Source: Marivita sp. GX14005 (GTDB lineage: Bacteria > Pseudomonadota > Alphaproteobacteria > Rhodobacterales > Rhodobacteraceae). From it: a stretch of 64,000 nt of DNA. The notes under the pieces were generated by a model. That model was not told where the DNA came from. It did no database searches and saw nothing but the letters and a program-made list of their open reading frames with translations. Location of the stretch: the NCBI RefSeq assembly GCF_023370775.1, contig NZ_JAMCCQ010000003.1, forward strand, positions 62,001 through 126,000, given 5' to 3'. Below, in pieces: positions 12,932 to 21,764 of this stretch. Each line of letters begins with the position of its first letter. The first letter of the stretch is position 1. The translations under genes and the position numbers were made by a program.

Positions 12932-12945
12932 TTGCGTTCGATCAA
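12932..12945. promoter_or_regulatory. Fnr/Nnr-type box between DUF1858 gene and norC
   Basis: TTGCGTTCGATCAA matches the imperfect TTGCG-N4-ATCAA form typical of Nnr sites. The centre lies 70 bases before the norC ATG, the same distance as at nirS. It also lies 64 bases from the TTG of the divergent DUF1858 gene. Confidence 0.7.
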
Positions 12946-13008
12946 AGTGTGCGCAGCCGATCACGAATAGTTTGCCGGCGATAGCAACCAGACAAGGGGG
13001 GCCCGTGA

Positions 13009-13461
13009 ATGGCCGAATTCCTGACCAAGTCGCGGGCGCGAAACATCTTTTACGGCGGGTCGATCTTTTTCGTCGTCGTATTTGTCGCGCTGACCGCACA
13101 TAGCCACAGATATGTGGTCAAAGTATCCACCGCGGGCGCGCCACTGACCGACGAGGTCATTCACGGCAAGCACGTTTGGGAACGCAACAGCTGCATCAAC
13201 TGCCACACGCTGCATGGCGAGGGCGCCTATTTCGCCCCCGAGCTCGGCAACGTGATGACCCGCTGGGGCGTGCAGGACGATCCCGAGGCCGCCTTCGAGA
13301 TGATGGACGCCTGGATCGAGGCACAGCCCAGCGGCATCGAGGGGCGCCGCCAGATGCCCTATTTCGAGCTGTCCGAAGAGGACAAGCGCGGACTGGCCGA
13401 ATTCCTGCGGTGGGCCGATCAGACCGATACCCAGGGCTGGCCGCCCAATGATGCCGGCTAA
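13009..13461 (+). CDS. norC: nitric oxide reductase cytochrome c subunit
   Basis: A membrane-anchored cytochrome c subunit of cNOR that passes electrons to NorB. The 150 residues have an uncleaved N-terminal anchor (IFYGGSIFFVVVFVALTAH, residues 13-31). The periplasmic heme domain has CINCH (Cys62, Cys65, His66) and a C-terminal RRQMPYF Met ligand region. A purine-rich AAGGGGGG lies upstream of ATG 13009. It is the first gene of norCBQD and is controlled by the box at 12932. Confidence 0.96.
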   Translation: MAEFLTKSRARNIFYGGSIFFVVVFVALTAHSHRYVVKVSTAGAPLTDEVIHGKHVWERNSCINCHTLHGEGAYFAPELGNVMTRWGVQDDPEAAFEMMDAWIEAQPSGIEGRRQMPYFELSEEDKRGLAEFLRWADQTDTQGWPPNDAG

Positions 13462-13473
13462 GGAGGCAGACAC

Positions 13474-14844
13474 ATGAAATACAAGACACAACAGATTGCC
13501 TATTGGTACTTCTCCGTCGCGATGCTGCTCTTTGGCGTGCAGGTGCTCGGCGGGCTCACGGCGGGCTGGGTTTACGTTCAGCCGAACTTCCTGTCCGAGA
13601 TCTTCCCTTTCCATATCATCCGCATGGTGCACACCAACGCGCTTATCGTCTGGTTGCTGCTGGGCTTCTTCGGCGCAGCCTATTTCCTCATTCCCGAGGA
13701 ATCGGAGCGCGAGATCTGGTCTCCGACGCTGGCCTATGTCCAGCTTGCGATCCTGCTTGTCGGCACGCTCGGCGCGGTCATCAGCTATGGCTTCAAGGTG
13801 CATGGCGGGCGCGAGTTCCTCGAACAGCCCCTTTGGGTCAAGTTCGGCATCCTCGTTGCCGCGGTAATGTTCCTCGTCAACATCTCCATGACGGTGCTCT
13901 CGGGCCGCAAGACCGCCATCACCGGCGTTCTGCTCATGGGTCTCTGGCTGCTCTCGCTGCTGTGGATCTTCGCCTTCATCAATCCGGGCAACCTGTCGCT
14001 CGACAAGATGTACTGGTGGTATATCGTCCATCTCTGGGTCGAAGCCACTTGGGAGCTGGTGATGGCCGCGGTTCTGGCCTTTCTGCTGCTCAAGCTGACG
14101 GGCGTCGACCGCGAGGTGATCGAGAAATGGCTCTATGTCATCGTCGCCACCGCGCTTTTCTCGGGCATCCTGGGCACCGGGCACCATTTCTACTGGATCG
14201 GCCTGCCGGGCTACTGGCAGTGGATCGGCTCGATTTTCTCGACGCTCGAAGTGGTTCCGTTCTTCCTGATGATGGCCTTTGCCTTCGTCATGGTCTGGAA
14301 GGGCCGCCGCAACCACCCCAACAAGGCCGCGCTGCTGTGGTCGCTGGGCGCGTCCACCATCGCGTTCTTCGGCGCCGGTGTCTGGGGCTTCCTGCACACG
14401 CTGCACGGGGTCAACTTCTATAGCCACGGCACGCAGATCACCGCCGCGCACGGGCACCTTGCCTTCTTCGGCGCCTATGTGGCGATGAACCTTGCGATCA
14501 TCACCTATGCCATGCCGATCCTGCGGAACCGCCAGCCCTATAACCAGGTGCTGAACATGGCGTCCTTCTGGCTGATGACGGGCGGGATGTCGTTCATGAC
14601 CTTCACCCTGACCTTCGCAGGCGTCATCCAGACGCACATGCAGCGGGTTCTGGGCGAATACTACATGAGCGTTCAGGACGAGCTTGTGCTCTTCTATGTC
14701 ATGCGCTTCGGCTCCGGCCTTGCGGTGGTCGTCGGTGCGCTGCTGTTCATCTACTCGATCTTCGTCGTGCGCAAGAAAGAGGTGGTCGAGCCCGGCACGG
14801 CCAACCCGGCGCCGGCGGAAACCGACCCGATCCCGGGAGAATGA
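13474..14844 (+). CDS. norB: nitric oxide reductase catalytic subunit
   Basis: The integral-membrane catalytic subunit (456 residues, about 12 spans) of the heme-copper oxidase superfamily. It reduces two NO to N2O at a heme b3/FeB site. Histidine ligand regions are visible: MVHTNALIVWLLLG (low-spin heme b), HLWVEATWELVM and GHHFYWIG (FeB and nearby Glu), and HGTQITAAHGHLAFFG (heme b3 and heme b). It lacks the quinol-oxidising N-terminal extension of qNOR, consistent with the separate NorC. It lies 12 bases after norC. Confidence 0.97.
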   Translation: MKYKTQQIAYWYFSVAMLLFGVQVLGGLTAGWVYVQPNFLSEIFPFHIIRMVHTNALIVWLLLGFFGAAYFLIPEESEREIWSPTLAYVQLAILLVGTLGAVISYGFKVHGGREFLEQPLWVKFGILVAAVMFLVNISMTVLSGRKTAITGVLLMGLWLLSLLWIFAFINPGNLSLDKMYWWYIVHLWVEATWELVMAAVLAFLLLKLTGVDREVIEKWLYVIVATALFSGILGTGHHFYWIGLPGYWQWIGSIFSTLEVVPFFLMMAFAFVMVWKGRRNHPNKAALLWSLGASTIAFFGAGVWGFLHTLHGVNFYSHGTQITAAHGHLAFFGAYVAMNLAIITYAMPILRNRQPYNQVLNMASFWLMTGGMSFMTFTLTFAGVIQTHMQRVLGEYYMSVQDELVLFYVMRFGSGLAVVVGALLFIYSIFVVRKKEVVEPGTANPAPAETDPIPGE

Positions 14845-14846
14845 CG

Positions 14847-15644
14847 ATGAACGCCCACACCCAACCGCATGCAGCGCCCTTCTATGCCGCCACCGGCAAT
14901 GAATGCGCGCTCTTCGATGCGGCTCATAAAAACGGTTTGCCCCTTCTTCTGAAGGGGCCGACCGGCTGCGGTAAGACGCGCTTTGTCGAACACATGGCCG
15001 CACGGGCGGGGCGCAAGCTCTATACCGTGGCCTGTCATGACGATTTGTCGGCGGCCGACCTGATCGGCCGTTACCTGCTGCGCGGCGGCGAGACCGAATG
15101 GGTCGATGGCCCGCTGACCCGCGCCGTGCGCGAGGGCGGCATCTGCTATCTAGACGAGGTGGTCGAGGCGCGCAAGGACGTCACCGTCGTTTTGCACCCG
15201 CTGACCGACAACCGCCGCACGCTGATGATCGACCGCACCGGCGAGGAACTTGTCGCCCCGCCGGGCTTCATGCTGATCGCCAGCTACAACCCCGGCTATC
15301 AGAACGTGCTCAAGCGGATGAAACCCTCGACCCGGCAACGGTTCCTGTCCATTACCTTCGATTTCCCCGACCCGGAAACCGAGATCGAGGTTGTGTCGCA
15401 GGAAAGCGGCCTTGAAAAAGGGCGCGTGGCACCCTTGGTCAGGCTTGGCGGACATATCCGCAACCTGTCGGGCATGGATCTCGAAGAAGGCGTTTCGACC
15501 CGCTTGCTGATCTATGCGGCCACGTTGATGGCGGGCGGCATGGGCGTCGAGAAGGCGCTCGAGGCAGCGGTGATCGAACCGCTGAGCGATGACAAGGACA
15601 TTCAGACCGCCCTGCGCGATCTGATCACAACTGTATACGGGTAG
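14847..15644 (+). CDS. norQ: NorQ, MoxR-type AAA+ ATPase for NO reductase maturation
   Basis: A cytosolic AAA+ chaperone of 265 residues that, with NorD, is needed to insert the non-heme iron of NorB. It has Walker A GPTGCGKT (about residues 37-44), Walker B ICYLDEVVEARKD and sensor ASYNPGYQN. ATG 14847 is preferred to the overlapping ATG 14841 because GGGAGA then sits about 6 bases upstream. The gene essentially abuts norB. Confidence 0.94.
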   Translation: MNAHTQPHAAPFYAATGNECALFDAAHKNGLPLLLKGPTGCGKTRFVEHMAARAGRKLYTVACHDDLSAADLIGRYLLRGGETEWVDGPLTRAVREGGICYLDEVVEARKDVTVVLHPLTDNRRTLMIDRTGEELVAPPGFMLIASYNPGYQNVLKRMKPSTRQRFLSITFDFPDPETEIEVVSQESGLEKGRVAPLVRLGGHIRNLSGMDLEEGVSTRLLIYAATLMAGGMGVEKALEAAVIEPLSDDKDIQTALRDLITTVYG

Positions 15645-15650
15645 GACATC

Positions 15651-17549
15651 ATGGCGCTGCATCCTCTTGACCTGATGGAGCCGGAAGAAACCGTCGGCAA
15701 CCTCTGGCACGACTACGCCAAGGGGATCGGCGCCGAGGCGTCCTTTCCCGATGCGGCGGTCACGCTGTCCGCGCTGCGGCCCAGCCTGACCATGATGTTC
15801 CGCGCGCTTGGCGGCGCTCCGGGGGTGGAATTCACCGAAAGCCCCGAGATCGTCGCCAGGCACCGCCGGTCGCAGGCGCGCAAGATGGCCATCGAACGCG
15901 ACAAGGTCTACCTGCCGATGTTCGACGGCGAACGGCTGCGCTTGCCCCCGGTGATCGAGGCCTTCCCCGATCCCCGTCTCAACCGCAGCGCCTATTTCTG
16001 GCTGAGCGGCCTTGCCGCGTTATGCCCGCCCGAGGTGTTCGAGACCGACCACGACACCGGCCCCGCGCGCGATGCGGAAATGATCCGCGCCAATACCGAA
16101 ACCGGCCAGCGCGTCTTTGCCGCGTGCCCCGGACTGCGCGAGGATTACGCGGCGATGGCGGTGCATATCCTTTCGGCCCGCCCGCGCGTCCGATTGCCCA
16201 AGGCCGAGGCACGGATCGAGGAAGCGCTGCGCCGCGCGCTTGGCGGCACCGCACCGACGCTCGCTGCGGATACCGAAGCGTCCCGCCGGTTCATGCCGTT
16301 CGCTCCCGTGCCGATCTGGCTCGACTTCAGCCGCGCCGCGCCGGGGGATGCACCCGCCGAAGCGCAGGACGAAACCGCCCCGATACCCGCAGCGGCCGCG
16401 ACCACAAAGCGCAAGCTGGGGTTCCGCAAGGACCGCGACCAGGCGGGGCGCAAGGACAGTTTCATCATGCACCGTTTCGAATCGATCCTGTCCTGGGTCG
16501 AATCGATGAACCTGCATCGCTCCATCCACGATGACGACGACGAGAACGCGCAGAAGGCGGCAGAGGATCACGACAACATCACCCTGTCGAAGAATTCGCG
16601 CCGCGCGGCGACGCGGTTGCGGCTGCATCTCGATCTGTCTCCGGCCGATGCCGATCACGAACGGCTTTCGGCGACGCATACCTATCCCGAATGGAACCAC
16701 CGCTCGCGCGACTACATGCCCGATCATTGCCGCGTTCTCGAAGCGCCGATCGAGCCGGATCCGAACAATGGGTTCGTGCCGAACGCCAAGCGCATGGCCG
16801 AGGTGCGCCGCCAGTTCGAAACGCTCCGCCCGCGCCGCATCATGCAGACGCGGCAGATCGACGGATCGGAGCTCGATCTCGACGCGCTGATTTCCGCGCG
16901 GGTCGACCTCAAGGCCACCGGGCGCTGCGACGATCGCGTATTCATGGCCTCGCGCCAGACCCAGCGGGATCTGACCGTCGCTTTCCTGGTCGATACCTCC
17001 CGCTCCACCGAATCCGCCGTGGGCGATACCTGCGTCATCGACGTGGCGCGCGACGCGCTCGCGGCGCTGGCCTGCGGGATCGATGCGGCGGGCGACAGGC
17101 TGGGCATCTGGGGCTTTTCCTCGCTCAAGCGGGATCGCGTGTTCGTCTCGCGGTGCAAGGGCTTCGCCGATCCGATGAACGGTGACGTGATCGACAATAT
17201 CTGCGCGCTCAAACCCGGCCATTACACGCGACTCGGCCCCGCAATCCGCCATGTCAGCGCGCAGCTGGCCGAAGAATCCTCGGCCCGCAAGCTGCTCATC
17301 GTTCTGACCGACGGCAAACCGAACGATCTGGACCATTACGAAGGCCAGCACGGCATCGAGGACAGCCATATGGCCGTCGCCGAAGCGCGGCGCATGGGGC
17401 AAACGGTGCACGGCATCGTCATCGACGAGGACGGGCAGGACTGGTTCGCACGTATCTTCGGGCGCGGCGGGTTCCACCTTCTGCCAAGCCCGTCCCGGCT
17501 GACCCGCGTGCTGCCGGATATCTATCGCACACTCACTCAGGAGAGCTGA
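15651..17549 (+). CDS. norD: NorD, von Willebrand A-domain activation protein
   Basis: A 632-residue cytosolic partner of NorQ. The C-terminal VWA domain has a MIDAS motif, DTSRST (around residue 447), and a later VLTDGKPND. The N-terminal half is helical. A central acidic and charged linker (HDDDDENAQKAAEDHDN) separates the halves. NorD links the AAA+ ring to NorCB during FeB insertion. It starts 6 bases after norQ. Confidence 0.93.
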   Translation: MALHPLDLMEPEETVGNLWHDYAKGIGAEASFPDAAVTLSALRPSLTMMFRALGGAPGVEFTESPEIVARHRRSQARKMAIERDKVYLPMFDGERLRLPPVIEAFPDPRLNRSAYFWLSGLAALCPPEVFETDHDTGPARDAEMIRANTETGQRVFAACPGLREDYAAMAVHILSARPRVRLPKAEARIEEALRRALGGTAPTLAADTEASRRFMPFAPVPIWLDFSRAAPGDAPAEAQDETAPIPAAAATTKRKLGFRKDRDQAGRKDSFIMHRFESILSWVESMNLHRSIHDDDDENAQKAAEDHDNITLSKNSRRAATRLRLHLDLSPADADHERLSATHTYPEWNHRSRDYMPDHCRVLEAPIEPDPNNGFVPNAKRMAEVRRQFETLRPRRIMQTRQIDGSELDLDALISARVDLKATGRCDDRVFMASRQTQRDLTVAFLVDTSRSTESAVGDTCVIDVARDALAALACGIDAAGDRLGIWGFSSLKRDRVFVSRCKGFADPMNGDVIDNICALKPGHYTRLGPAIRHVSAQLAEESSARKLLIVLTDGKPNDLDHYEGQHGIEDSHMAVAEARRMGQTVHGIVIDEDGQDWFARIFGRGGFHLLPSPSRLTRVLPDIYRTLTQES

Positions 17550-17550
17550 C

Positions 17551-17727
17551 ATGCTTCGACTTCTCTGCGCCCTTCTGGTCGCCTTCCCGTCCCTCGCCCT
17601 GGCCGAGGAATTCGACCGCCCGATCCCCCAGGCACAATCGGCAACCGCCGAATGGCTGTTCTTCCTCGCCTCGCTGGCACTGGTGGCCGCGCTCGTCGCG
17701 GTTCAGATGCTGGTGCGCCGGCGATGA
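17551..17727 (+). CDS. 58-residue membrane micro-protein after norD
   Basis: A small frame with a cleavable-looking leader (MLRLLCALLVAFPSLALAEE), a short periplasmic stretch and one C-terminal span (WLFFLASLALVAALVAVQMLV) ending in RRR. It begins one base after the norD stop, has GAGAG upstream, and overlaps the next gene by ATGA, so it is very likely translated. I do not recognise a family. Small genes at this place in other clusters (nnrT, norE, norF) are possible functional equivalents. Confidence 0.6.
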   Translation: MLRLLCALLVAFPSLALAEEFDRPIPQAQSATAEWLFFLASLALVAALVAVQMLVRRR

Positions 17728-17951
17728 CACGCGAAGGCTGGGGCGTCGGGAAGATCGCGCTGGTGCTCTATCCGTTCGGATGGGGCGCGGTCGCGGTCAA
17801 CCTGTTCTTCTTCAATCTGATCGTCAGCTGGGTCGGCGTTCCGGTCCTGCCGCTGCACTGGGCGCTCTGGGGCGGCGCGGTGCTGGGCGTCCCGGTGACA
17901 TATGTCTTCGCCCGGCATATCCGCCTGTTGATGGACCGCGCCGATAGCTGA
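17724..17951 (+). CDS. 75-residue two-span membrane protein, NorF/NnrT-like in position
   Basis: A small protein with two predicted spans, roughly residues 9-36 ([20 protein letters not shown]) and 43-66 ([17 protein letters not shown]). It ends with a charged [13 protein letters not shown]. It overlaps the preceding micro-protein by ATGA and closes the nor operon. NorF of Paracoccus is a small membrane protein of similar size; homology cannot be shown here. It is probably a helper of NO reductase assembly or an NO-response membrane factor. Confidence 0.6.
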   Translation: MTREGWGVGKIALVLYPFGWGAVAVNLFFFNLIVSWVGVPVLPLHWALWGGAVLGVPVTYVFARHIRLLMDRADS

Positions 17952-17964
17952 CCCATCGGTCACA

Positions 17965-18010
17965 CCGGCGGGCCTGCGCGCGCGGCGCGTCTTGCGCGCG
18001 CGGCCGCCGG
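17965..18010. terminator. Strong GC hairpin after the nor operon
   Basis: CCGGCGG(G)CC pairs with GGCCGCCGG, enclosing a second GCGCGCGC self-complementary pair. It lies 14 bases after the last nor-operon stop and 36 bases before aroQ. There is no T-run, so termination may be partial or Rho-assisted. Confidence 0.4.
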
Positions 18011-18046
18011 CTGGCACTGCTGCGCCATCACCAGCGGAGCGGCGCG

Positions 18047-18484
18047 ATGTCCCGGACTGTCTTTCTCATCAACGGCCCCAATCTCAACCTGCTCGGCAAG
18101 CGCGAGCCCGAGATCTACGGCATCGAAACGCTGGAGGATGTGACCGCGCGCTGCACCGCGCTGGCGCAGGACGCGGGCCTTGCGCTGGAGGCGATGCAGT
18201 CCAACCACGAGGGCGCGATCATCGACATGATCCACCGCGCGCGGAACGAGGCGGCGGCGATCATCATCAATCCCGGTGCCTTCACGCATACATCAATCGC
18301 CATTTTGGACGCGCTGAACGCCTATGACGGGCTGGTCTTCGAGGTGCATATCTCGAATGTCCACAAGCGCGAGCCCTTCCGGCATCACTCCTATGTCTCC
18401 GCCCGCGCCGATGGCATGCTGGCGGGGTTCGGCGTGCAGGGCTATGAACTGGCGCTGCGCCGGGCCATCAGCCTGCTCGGCTAG
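18047..18484 (+). CDS. aroQ: type II 3-dehydroquinate dehydratase
   Basis: A cytosolic shikimate-pathway enzyme that dehydrates 3-dehydroquinate to 3-dehydroshikimate. The 145-residue length is typical of type II enzymes. Signatures are [20 protein letters not shown] at the N-terminus (with the catalytic Arg and the Tyr-bearing loop), [11 protein letters not shown], and [17 protein letters not shown] with the catalytic His. It converges on the Ppx/GppA gene with a 4-base overlap of the stop codons. Confidence 0.96.
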   Translation: MSRTVFLINGPNLNLLGKREPEIYGIETLEDVTARCTALAQDAGLALEAMQSNHEGAIIDMIHRARNEAAAIIINPGAFTHTSIAILDALNAYDGLVFEVHISNVHKREPFRHHSYVSARADGMLAGFGVQGYELALRRAISLLG

Positions 18485-19590
18485 AACCCGTCCTCCAGCA
18501 CCCCGTCCGCCGACATCTGCGCATAGAGAAGCCCCTCGCGCAGCCCCCTGTCGGCCACCGACAGCCGGTCGGTCGGCCAGCAGCGCAAAAGCGCCTGCAG
18601 GATCGCCGCGCCGGACATGATGAGCGCCTGCCGGTCGAGCCCGATCCGCGGATCGCGCCGCCGCCCCTCGGGGCCGAGTTCGAGGTAATTGGTGATCACC
18701 TTCTCGATCTGGTCCGAGGTCATGCGGAGCCCATCCACCTTGTTGCGATCGTAGCGCCGAAGGCCGAGGTGGCTGGCCGCAACCGTGGTGACGGTGCCGG
18801 ATGTGCCGACGATCTGGAATCCCTCGCGGGTCTGCTCGTCCTTGTAGGGCGCAAATTCGGTCAGGTTCTCCTCGAAGAACCAGCTCATCAGCGCATAGCG
18901 CGCGGAATCGCTTTCGACATCCGAGAACTGGTCGCGCAGCGTCGCCACGCCGAGCGGAACGCTGATCCAATCCACGACGCGGGCCGCCGGGAACGGGCTG
19001 TCATTCATGTGAAACCCGGCATGAAGCCGCATCAGCGCGCGTGGGCGTTCAATGGACGGCACCGCGCTCAGGTCGATCCAGACAAGCTCGGTGGAGCCGC
19101 CGCCGATATCGACGACAAGCAATTGCTCGGTCTTGGTGCTCACCAGCGGCGCGCAGGAAATCACCGCCAGGCGCGCCTCTTCCTCGGGCTGGATGATCTC
19201 GAGCGTCAGGCCGGTCTCGCGCTTGACCTGCCGGATGAACTCGCGCGCGTTCTGCGCGCGGCGGCAGGCTTCGGTCGCCACCAGCCGCATCCGCCGCACC
19301 TCGTGCCGGCGCAGCTTTTGCTGGCACACGCGCAGCGCCGAAATCGTCCGGTTCATCGAAGTCCGGCTCAACCGGCCGTATTTTTCAAGTCCGGCGCCAA
19401 GCTGCACCGATTTGGAAAAGCTGTCGACCACATGGAACTGGCTGCCCTTTGGCTGGGCCACCAGCATGCGACAGGAATTTGTGCCCAGATCCAGCGCGGC
19501 ATAAAGCTCGCTCGGATCGGGCCGGGACGGCGCGGGGCTCTCTACCGGTTTCGGGAATGCGCCCGCACCTTTGGGACGCTTTGGCGCCAT
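18481..19590 (-). CDS. ppx: Ppx/GppA family phosphatase (exopolyphosphatase or pppGpp phosphohydrolase)
   Basis: A 369-residue ASKHA-fold phosphatase. Motifs are [15 protein letters not shown] (phosphate 1), [13 protein letters not shown] (phosphate 2) and [13 protein letters not shown]. Members hydrolyse polyphosphate or the 5' phosphate of pppGpp, and the sequence alone does not decide which. It lacks the long C-terminal domain of E. coli Ppx/GppA (about 500 residues), as in other alphaproteobacteria. A Pro-rich N-terminus ([23 protein letters not shown]) is probably disordered. A perfect inverted repeat lies just upstream. Confidence 0.88.
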   Translation of the reverse strand: MAPKRPKGAGAFPKPVESPAPSRPDPSELYAALDLGTNSCRMLVAQPKGSQFHVVDSFSKSVQLGAGLEKYGRLSRTSMNRTISALRVCQQKLRRHEVRRMRLVATEACRRAQNAREFIRQVKRETGLTLEIIQPEEEARLAVISCAPLVSTKTEQLLVVDIGGGSTELVWIDLSAVPSIERPRALMRLHAGFHMNDSPFPAARVVDWISVPLGVATLRDQFSDVESDSARYALMSWFFEENLTEFAPYKDEQTREGFQIVGTSGTVTTVAASHLGLRRYDRNKVDGLRMTSDQIEKVITNYLELGPEGRRRDPRIGLDRQALIMSGAAILQALLRCWPTDRLSVADRGLREGLLYAQMSADGVLEDGF

Positions 19591-19611
19591 GACTACGCGC
19601 CTTCCGAATAT

Positions 19612-19631
19612 CTAAGTTGCCTTCAACTTAG
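19612..19631. promoter_or_regulatory. Inverted repeat upstream of ppx
   Basis: CTAAGTTG-CCTT-CAACTTAG has perfect 8-base arms and a 4-base spacer. It lies 21-41 bases before the ppx ATG, where an operator or leader hairpin would sit. I do not recognise the site. The remainder of the 250-base gap to the next gene holds nothing recognisable. Confidence 0.4.
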
Positions 19632-19839
19632 TGGCGCTTGCGCCTCGGCGCAAGATTCATCGCCAAGAATGCGCGATTATGAAACGCCCTCATGCAAAGC
19701 CTTAGAATTTTGGGGCCGCCGCGCCATCGCCTTCGGATCGGGCCTGACGTAATGTGAACCTCGGGTCGCGGAAACGGGCGCAGATGTCGAAATTCGACCC
19801 TGCAGCCGCGCCGCGCTCGCATAGGAAGGCACAAGGGAT

Positions 19840-20154
19840 ATGAGGGAACGCGAAGTCATGGCGGATGTCACAATCGTCTATTGGCGCGATATTCCGGCGC
19901 AGGTCATCGTCGGCAAGGGCCGCCGGGGCGCGAAGGCGCAGCTGGCCGAACGGTTCGAGCAGGCCATCGACCGCGCCGCGATGAAGATCGGCGCATCGGA
20001 TACCGACAGCTACCTCGCCGAATGGCGCAAGGCGCCGCCCTATGCGGTCGACGGCGACGCGCAGGAGATCTGCGCCGCCGAAGTGGCCCGGATCGAGGCG
20101 GAATACGACAAGGCGCGGCTGATCGCGCTGATCGAGAACGAAGGCTGGGCGTGA
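19840..20154 (+). CDS. 'Virulence factor' family (PF13769-like) small protein of the C1 cluster
   Basis: An acidic cytosolic protein of 104 residues beginning MADVTIVYWRDIPAQVIVGKGRRGAK (internal ATG 19858, an equally good start) and ending ARIEAEYDKARLIALIENEGW. It looks like the small family called 'virulence factor' in databases. That name is uninformative. In Rhodobacterales the family neighbours methyl-THF and corrinoid methyltransferase genes, as here. A role in C1 or corrinoid methyl transfer is inferred from context only. GGAAGG and AAGGG lie upstream of ATG 19840. Confidence 0.7.
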   Translation: MREREVMADVTIVYWRDIPAQVIVGKGRRGAKAQLAERFEQAIDRAAMKIGASDTDSYLAEWRKAPPYAVDGDAQEICAAEVARIEAEYDKARLIALIENEGWA

Positions 20155-20182
20155 CCGCCCCATGAGGCTGAGGGAGACCATC

Positions 20183-21103
20183 ATGGCATTGCTGAATTTC
20201 CGCAAACGCGAGACAGAGCCCGCCGCCACAGGGCTTGAGGCGATGCTTCGCGGCCATTCCATCGAGGTGATGCCCCGCACGGCGGAAAAGATCGCCGATT
20301 TCCGCGCCCTGCTGGCCCCCGGCACCCGTGTGTATATCGCCCATATCGACGGCACGCCGATCGAGGACATGGTCGCCACCGCGCGCCGTCTGGCCGAAGA
20401 CGGATACCCCGTCATGCCCCATTTCCCCGCGCGCATCATCGACAGCCGCGCCACGCTTGCCGATTGGATCGCGCGCTATCAGGGCGAGGCGGGCGTCGAT
20501 CAGGCGCTCGTGCTGGCGGGCGGCGTGGCCGAGCCGCGCGGCGCCTATCACAGTTCCATGCAGCTTCTGGAGACGGGGCTTTTCGACAAGGCGGGCTTCA
20601 CGCGCCTGCATGTCGCAGGTCATCCCGAAGGCAACCGGGATATCGACCCGGAAGGCGGAACACGCAATGTCGAGGACGCGCTGCGCTGGAAACAGGCCTT
20701 CTCCGAGCGCACCGACGCGCGCATGGCGCTCGCGACGCAATTCGCCTTCGACGCGAAAGCGATCATCGATTGGGCCGATTCGCTTCGGGCCAGCGGGATC
20801 ACCCTGCCGATCCATGTCGGCGTGGCCGGGCCGGCGAAACTGCAAACGCTGATCAAGTTCGCCATCGCCTGCGGTGTCGGCCCGTCGCTGCGCGTGTTGC
20901 AGAAACGGGCGATGGATGTCTCCAAACTGCTCCTGCCCTACGAGCCGACCGAAGTGCTGACGCAGCTTGCGGCGCATAAGGCCGCGAATCCGGAAAGCCT
21001 GATCGAACAGGTGCATCTCTTCCCACTGGGCGGTATCCGGGCGACCGCCGATTGGACCGCGGCGCATGGCGGGGCAGATGCTGCTCCGGTTGCGGCGCGC
21101 TGA
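20183..21103 (+). CDS. methylenetetrahydrofolate reductase-like protein
   Basis: A TIM-barrel MetF-family protein of 306 residues. The RGHSIEVMPRTAEK, VYIAHIDGTPIEDM, AGHPEGNRD and ATQFAFDAKAIIDWAD segments match the family that reduces methylene-THF to methyl-THF or runs the reverse oxidation. It is divergent from the canonical MetF of methionine synthesis and resembles the forms next to corrinoid methyltransferases. ATG 20183 is chosen because GAGGGAG lies about 7 bases upstream; ATG 20162 is the alternative. It sits one base before the HAD gene. Confidence 0.8.
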   Translation: MALLNFRKRETEPAATGLEAMLRGHSIEVMPRTAEKIADFRALLAPGTRVYIAHIDGTPIEDMVATARRLAEDGYPVMPHFPARIIDSRATLADWIARYQGEAGVDQALVLAGGVAEPRGAYHSSMQLLETGLFDKAGFTRLHVAGHPEGNRDIDPEGGTRNVEDALRWKQAFSERTDARMALATQFAFDAKAIIDWADSLRASGITLPIHVGVAGPAKLQTLIKFAIACGVGPSLRVLQKRAMDVSKLLLPYEPTEVLTQLAAHKAANPESLIEQVHLFPLGGIRATADWTAAHGGADAAPVAAR

Positions 21104-21104
21104 C

Positions 21105-21764
21105 ATGCCGGCGCTTCTTTTCGATCTCGACGGCACGATGCTGAATTCGGACGCCATTCACGAGCAGGTCTATCGCGAGCTATGGGCCGCGCGCGGCATG
21201 GTGATGGAAGACGGGTTCTACATGGCCCATGTCCACGGTCGGCTCAATGTCGATGTGTTCGCCGAGTTTTTGCCCGAGGAGCCCGACCCGCAAGGCCTGA
21301 GCGAATGGAAGGAGGCGCAGTTCCGCGCGCGCCTGCCGCACTCCTACCCCGCTATGCCGGGGTTGCCCGCGTTCCTGACCCGCGCGCGCCGCGCAGGCTG
21401 GCCCATTGCTGTCGTCACCAACGCCATGCGCCTCAATGCCGAAGCGATGCTGTCGGCCATCGGCGCGCGCGATGCCGTGCAAACACTCGTGATCGGCGAG
21501 GAATGCGCGCGGGGCAAACCGCATCCCGATCCCTATCTGCAGGCGATGACGGCCCTCGGCGTTGCGCCGGACGCCTGCATCGCCTTCGAGGACAGCCCGA
21601 CCGGAGTGCGATCCGCGTCCCGCTCCGGCGCCTATACCATCGGCATCCGCTCCGCGCTGAGCGATGCCGACCTGCGCCGCCACGGCGCGCAAGCCACGAT
21701 CGAAGATTTCACAGACCCCGCGCTGCCGGTCCTGCTGGAGCGCCTGAAAGGACAAGCCGCATGA
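21105..21764 (+). CDS. HAD-superfamily hydrolase (beta-phosphoglucomutase/phosphatase-like)
   Basis: A 219-residue HAD subfamily I protein with motif I FDLDGTMLNSD, motif II VVTNA, motif III Lys in ARGKPHPDPY and motif IV FEDSPTGVRSA. The substrate is unknown. Its tight placement (one base after the MetF-like stop, 4-base overlap with the methyltransferase gene) suggests a metabolite-repair or cofactor-phosphatase role in the same C1 pathway; this is inference. Confidence 0.85.
   Translation: MPALLFDLDGTMLNSDAIHEQVYRELWAARGMVMEDGFYMAHVHGRLNVDVFAEFLPEEPDPQGLSEWKEAQFRARLPHSYPAMPGLPAFLTRARRAGWPIAVVTNAMRLNAEAMLSAIGARDAVQTLVIGEECARGKPHPDPYLQAMTALGVAPDACIAFEDSPTGVRSASRSGAYTIGIRSALSDADLRRHGAQATIEDFTDPALPVLLERLKGQAA

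Noticed and set aside
19840-20154. A pathogenicity role from the 'virulence factor' label
   Set aside because: The label is historical; the neighbours are C1-metabolism genes and nothing else suggests virulence.
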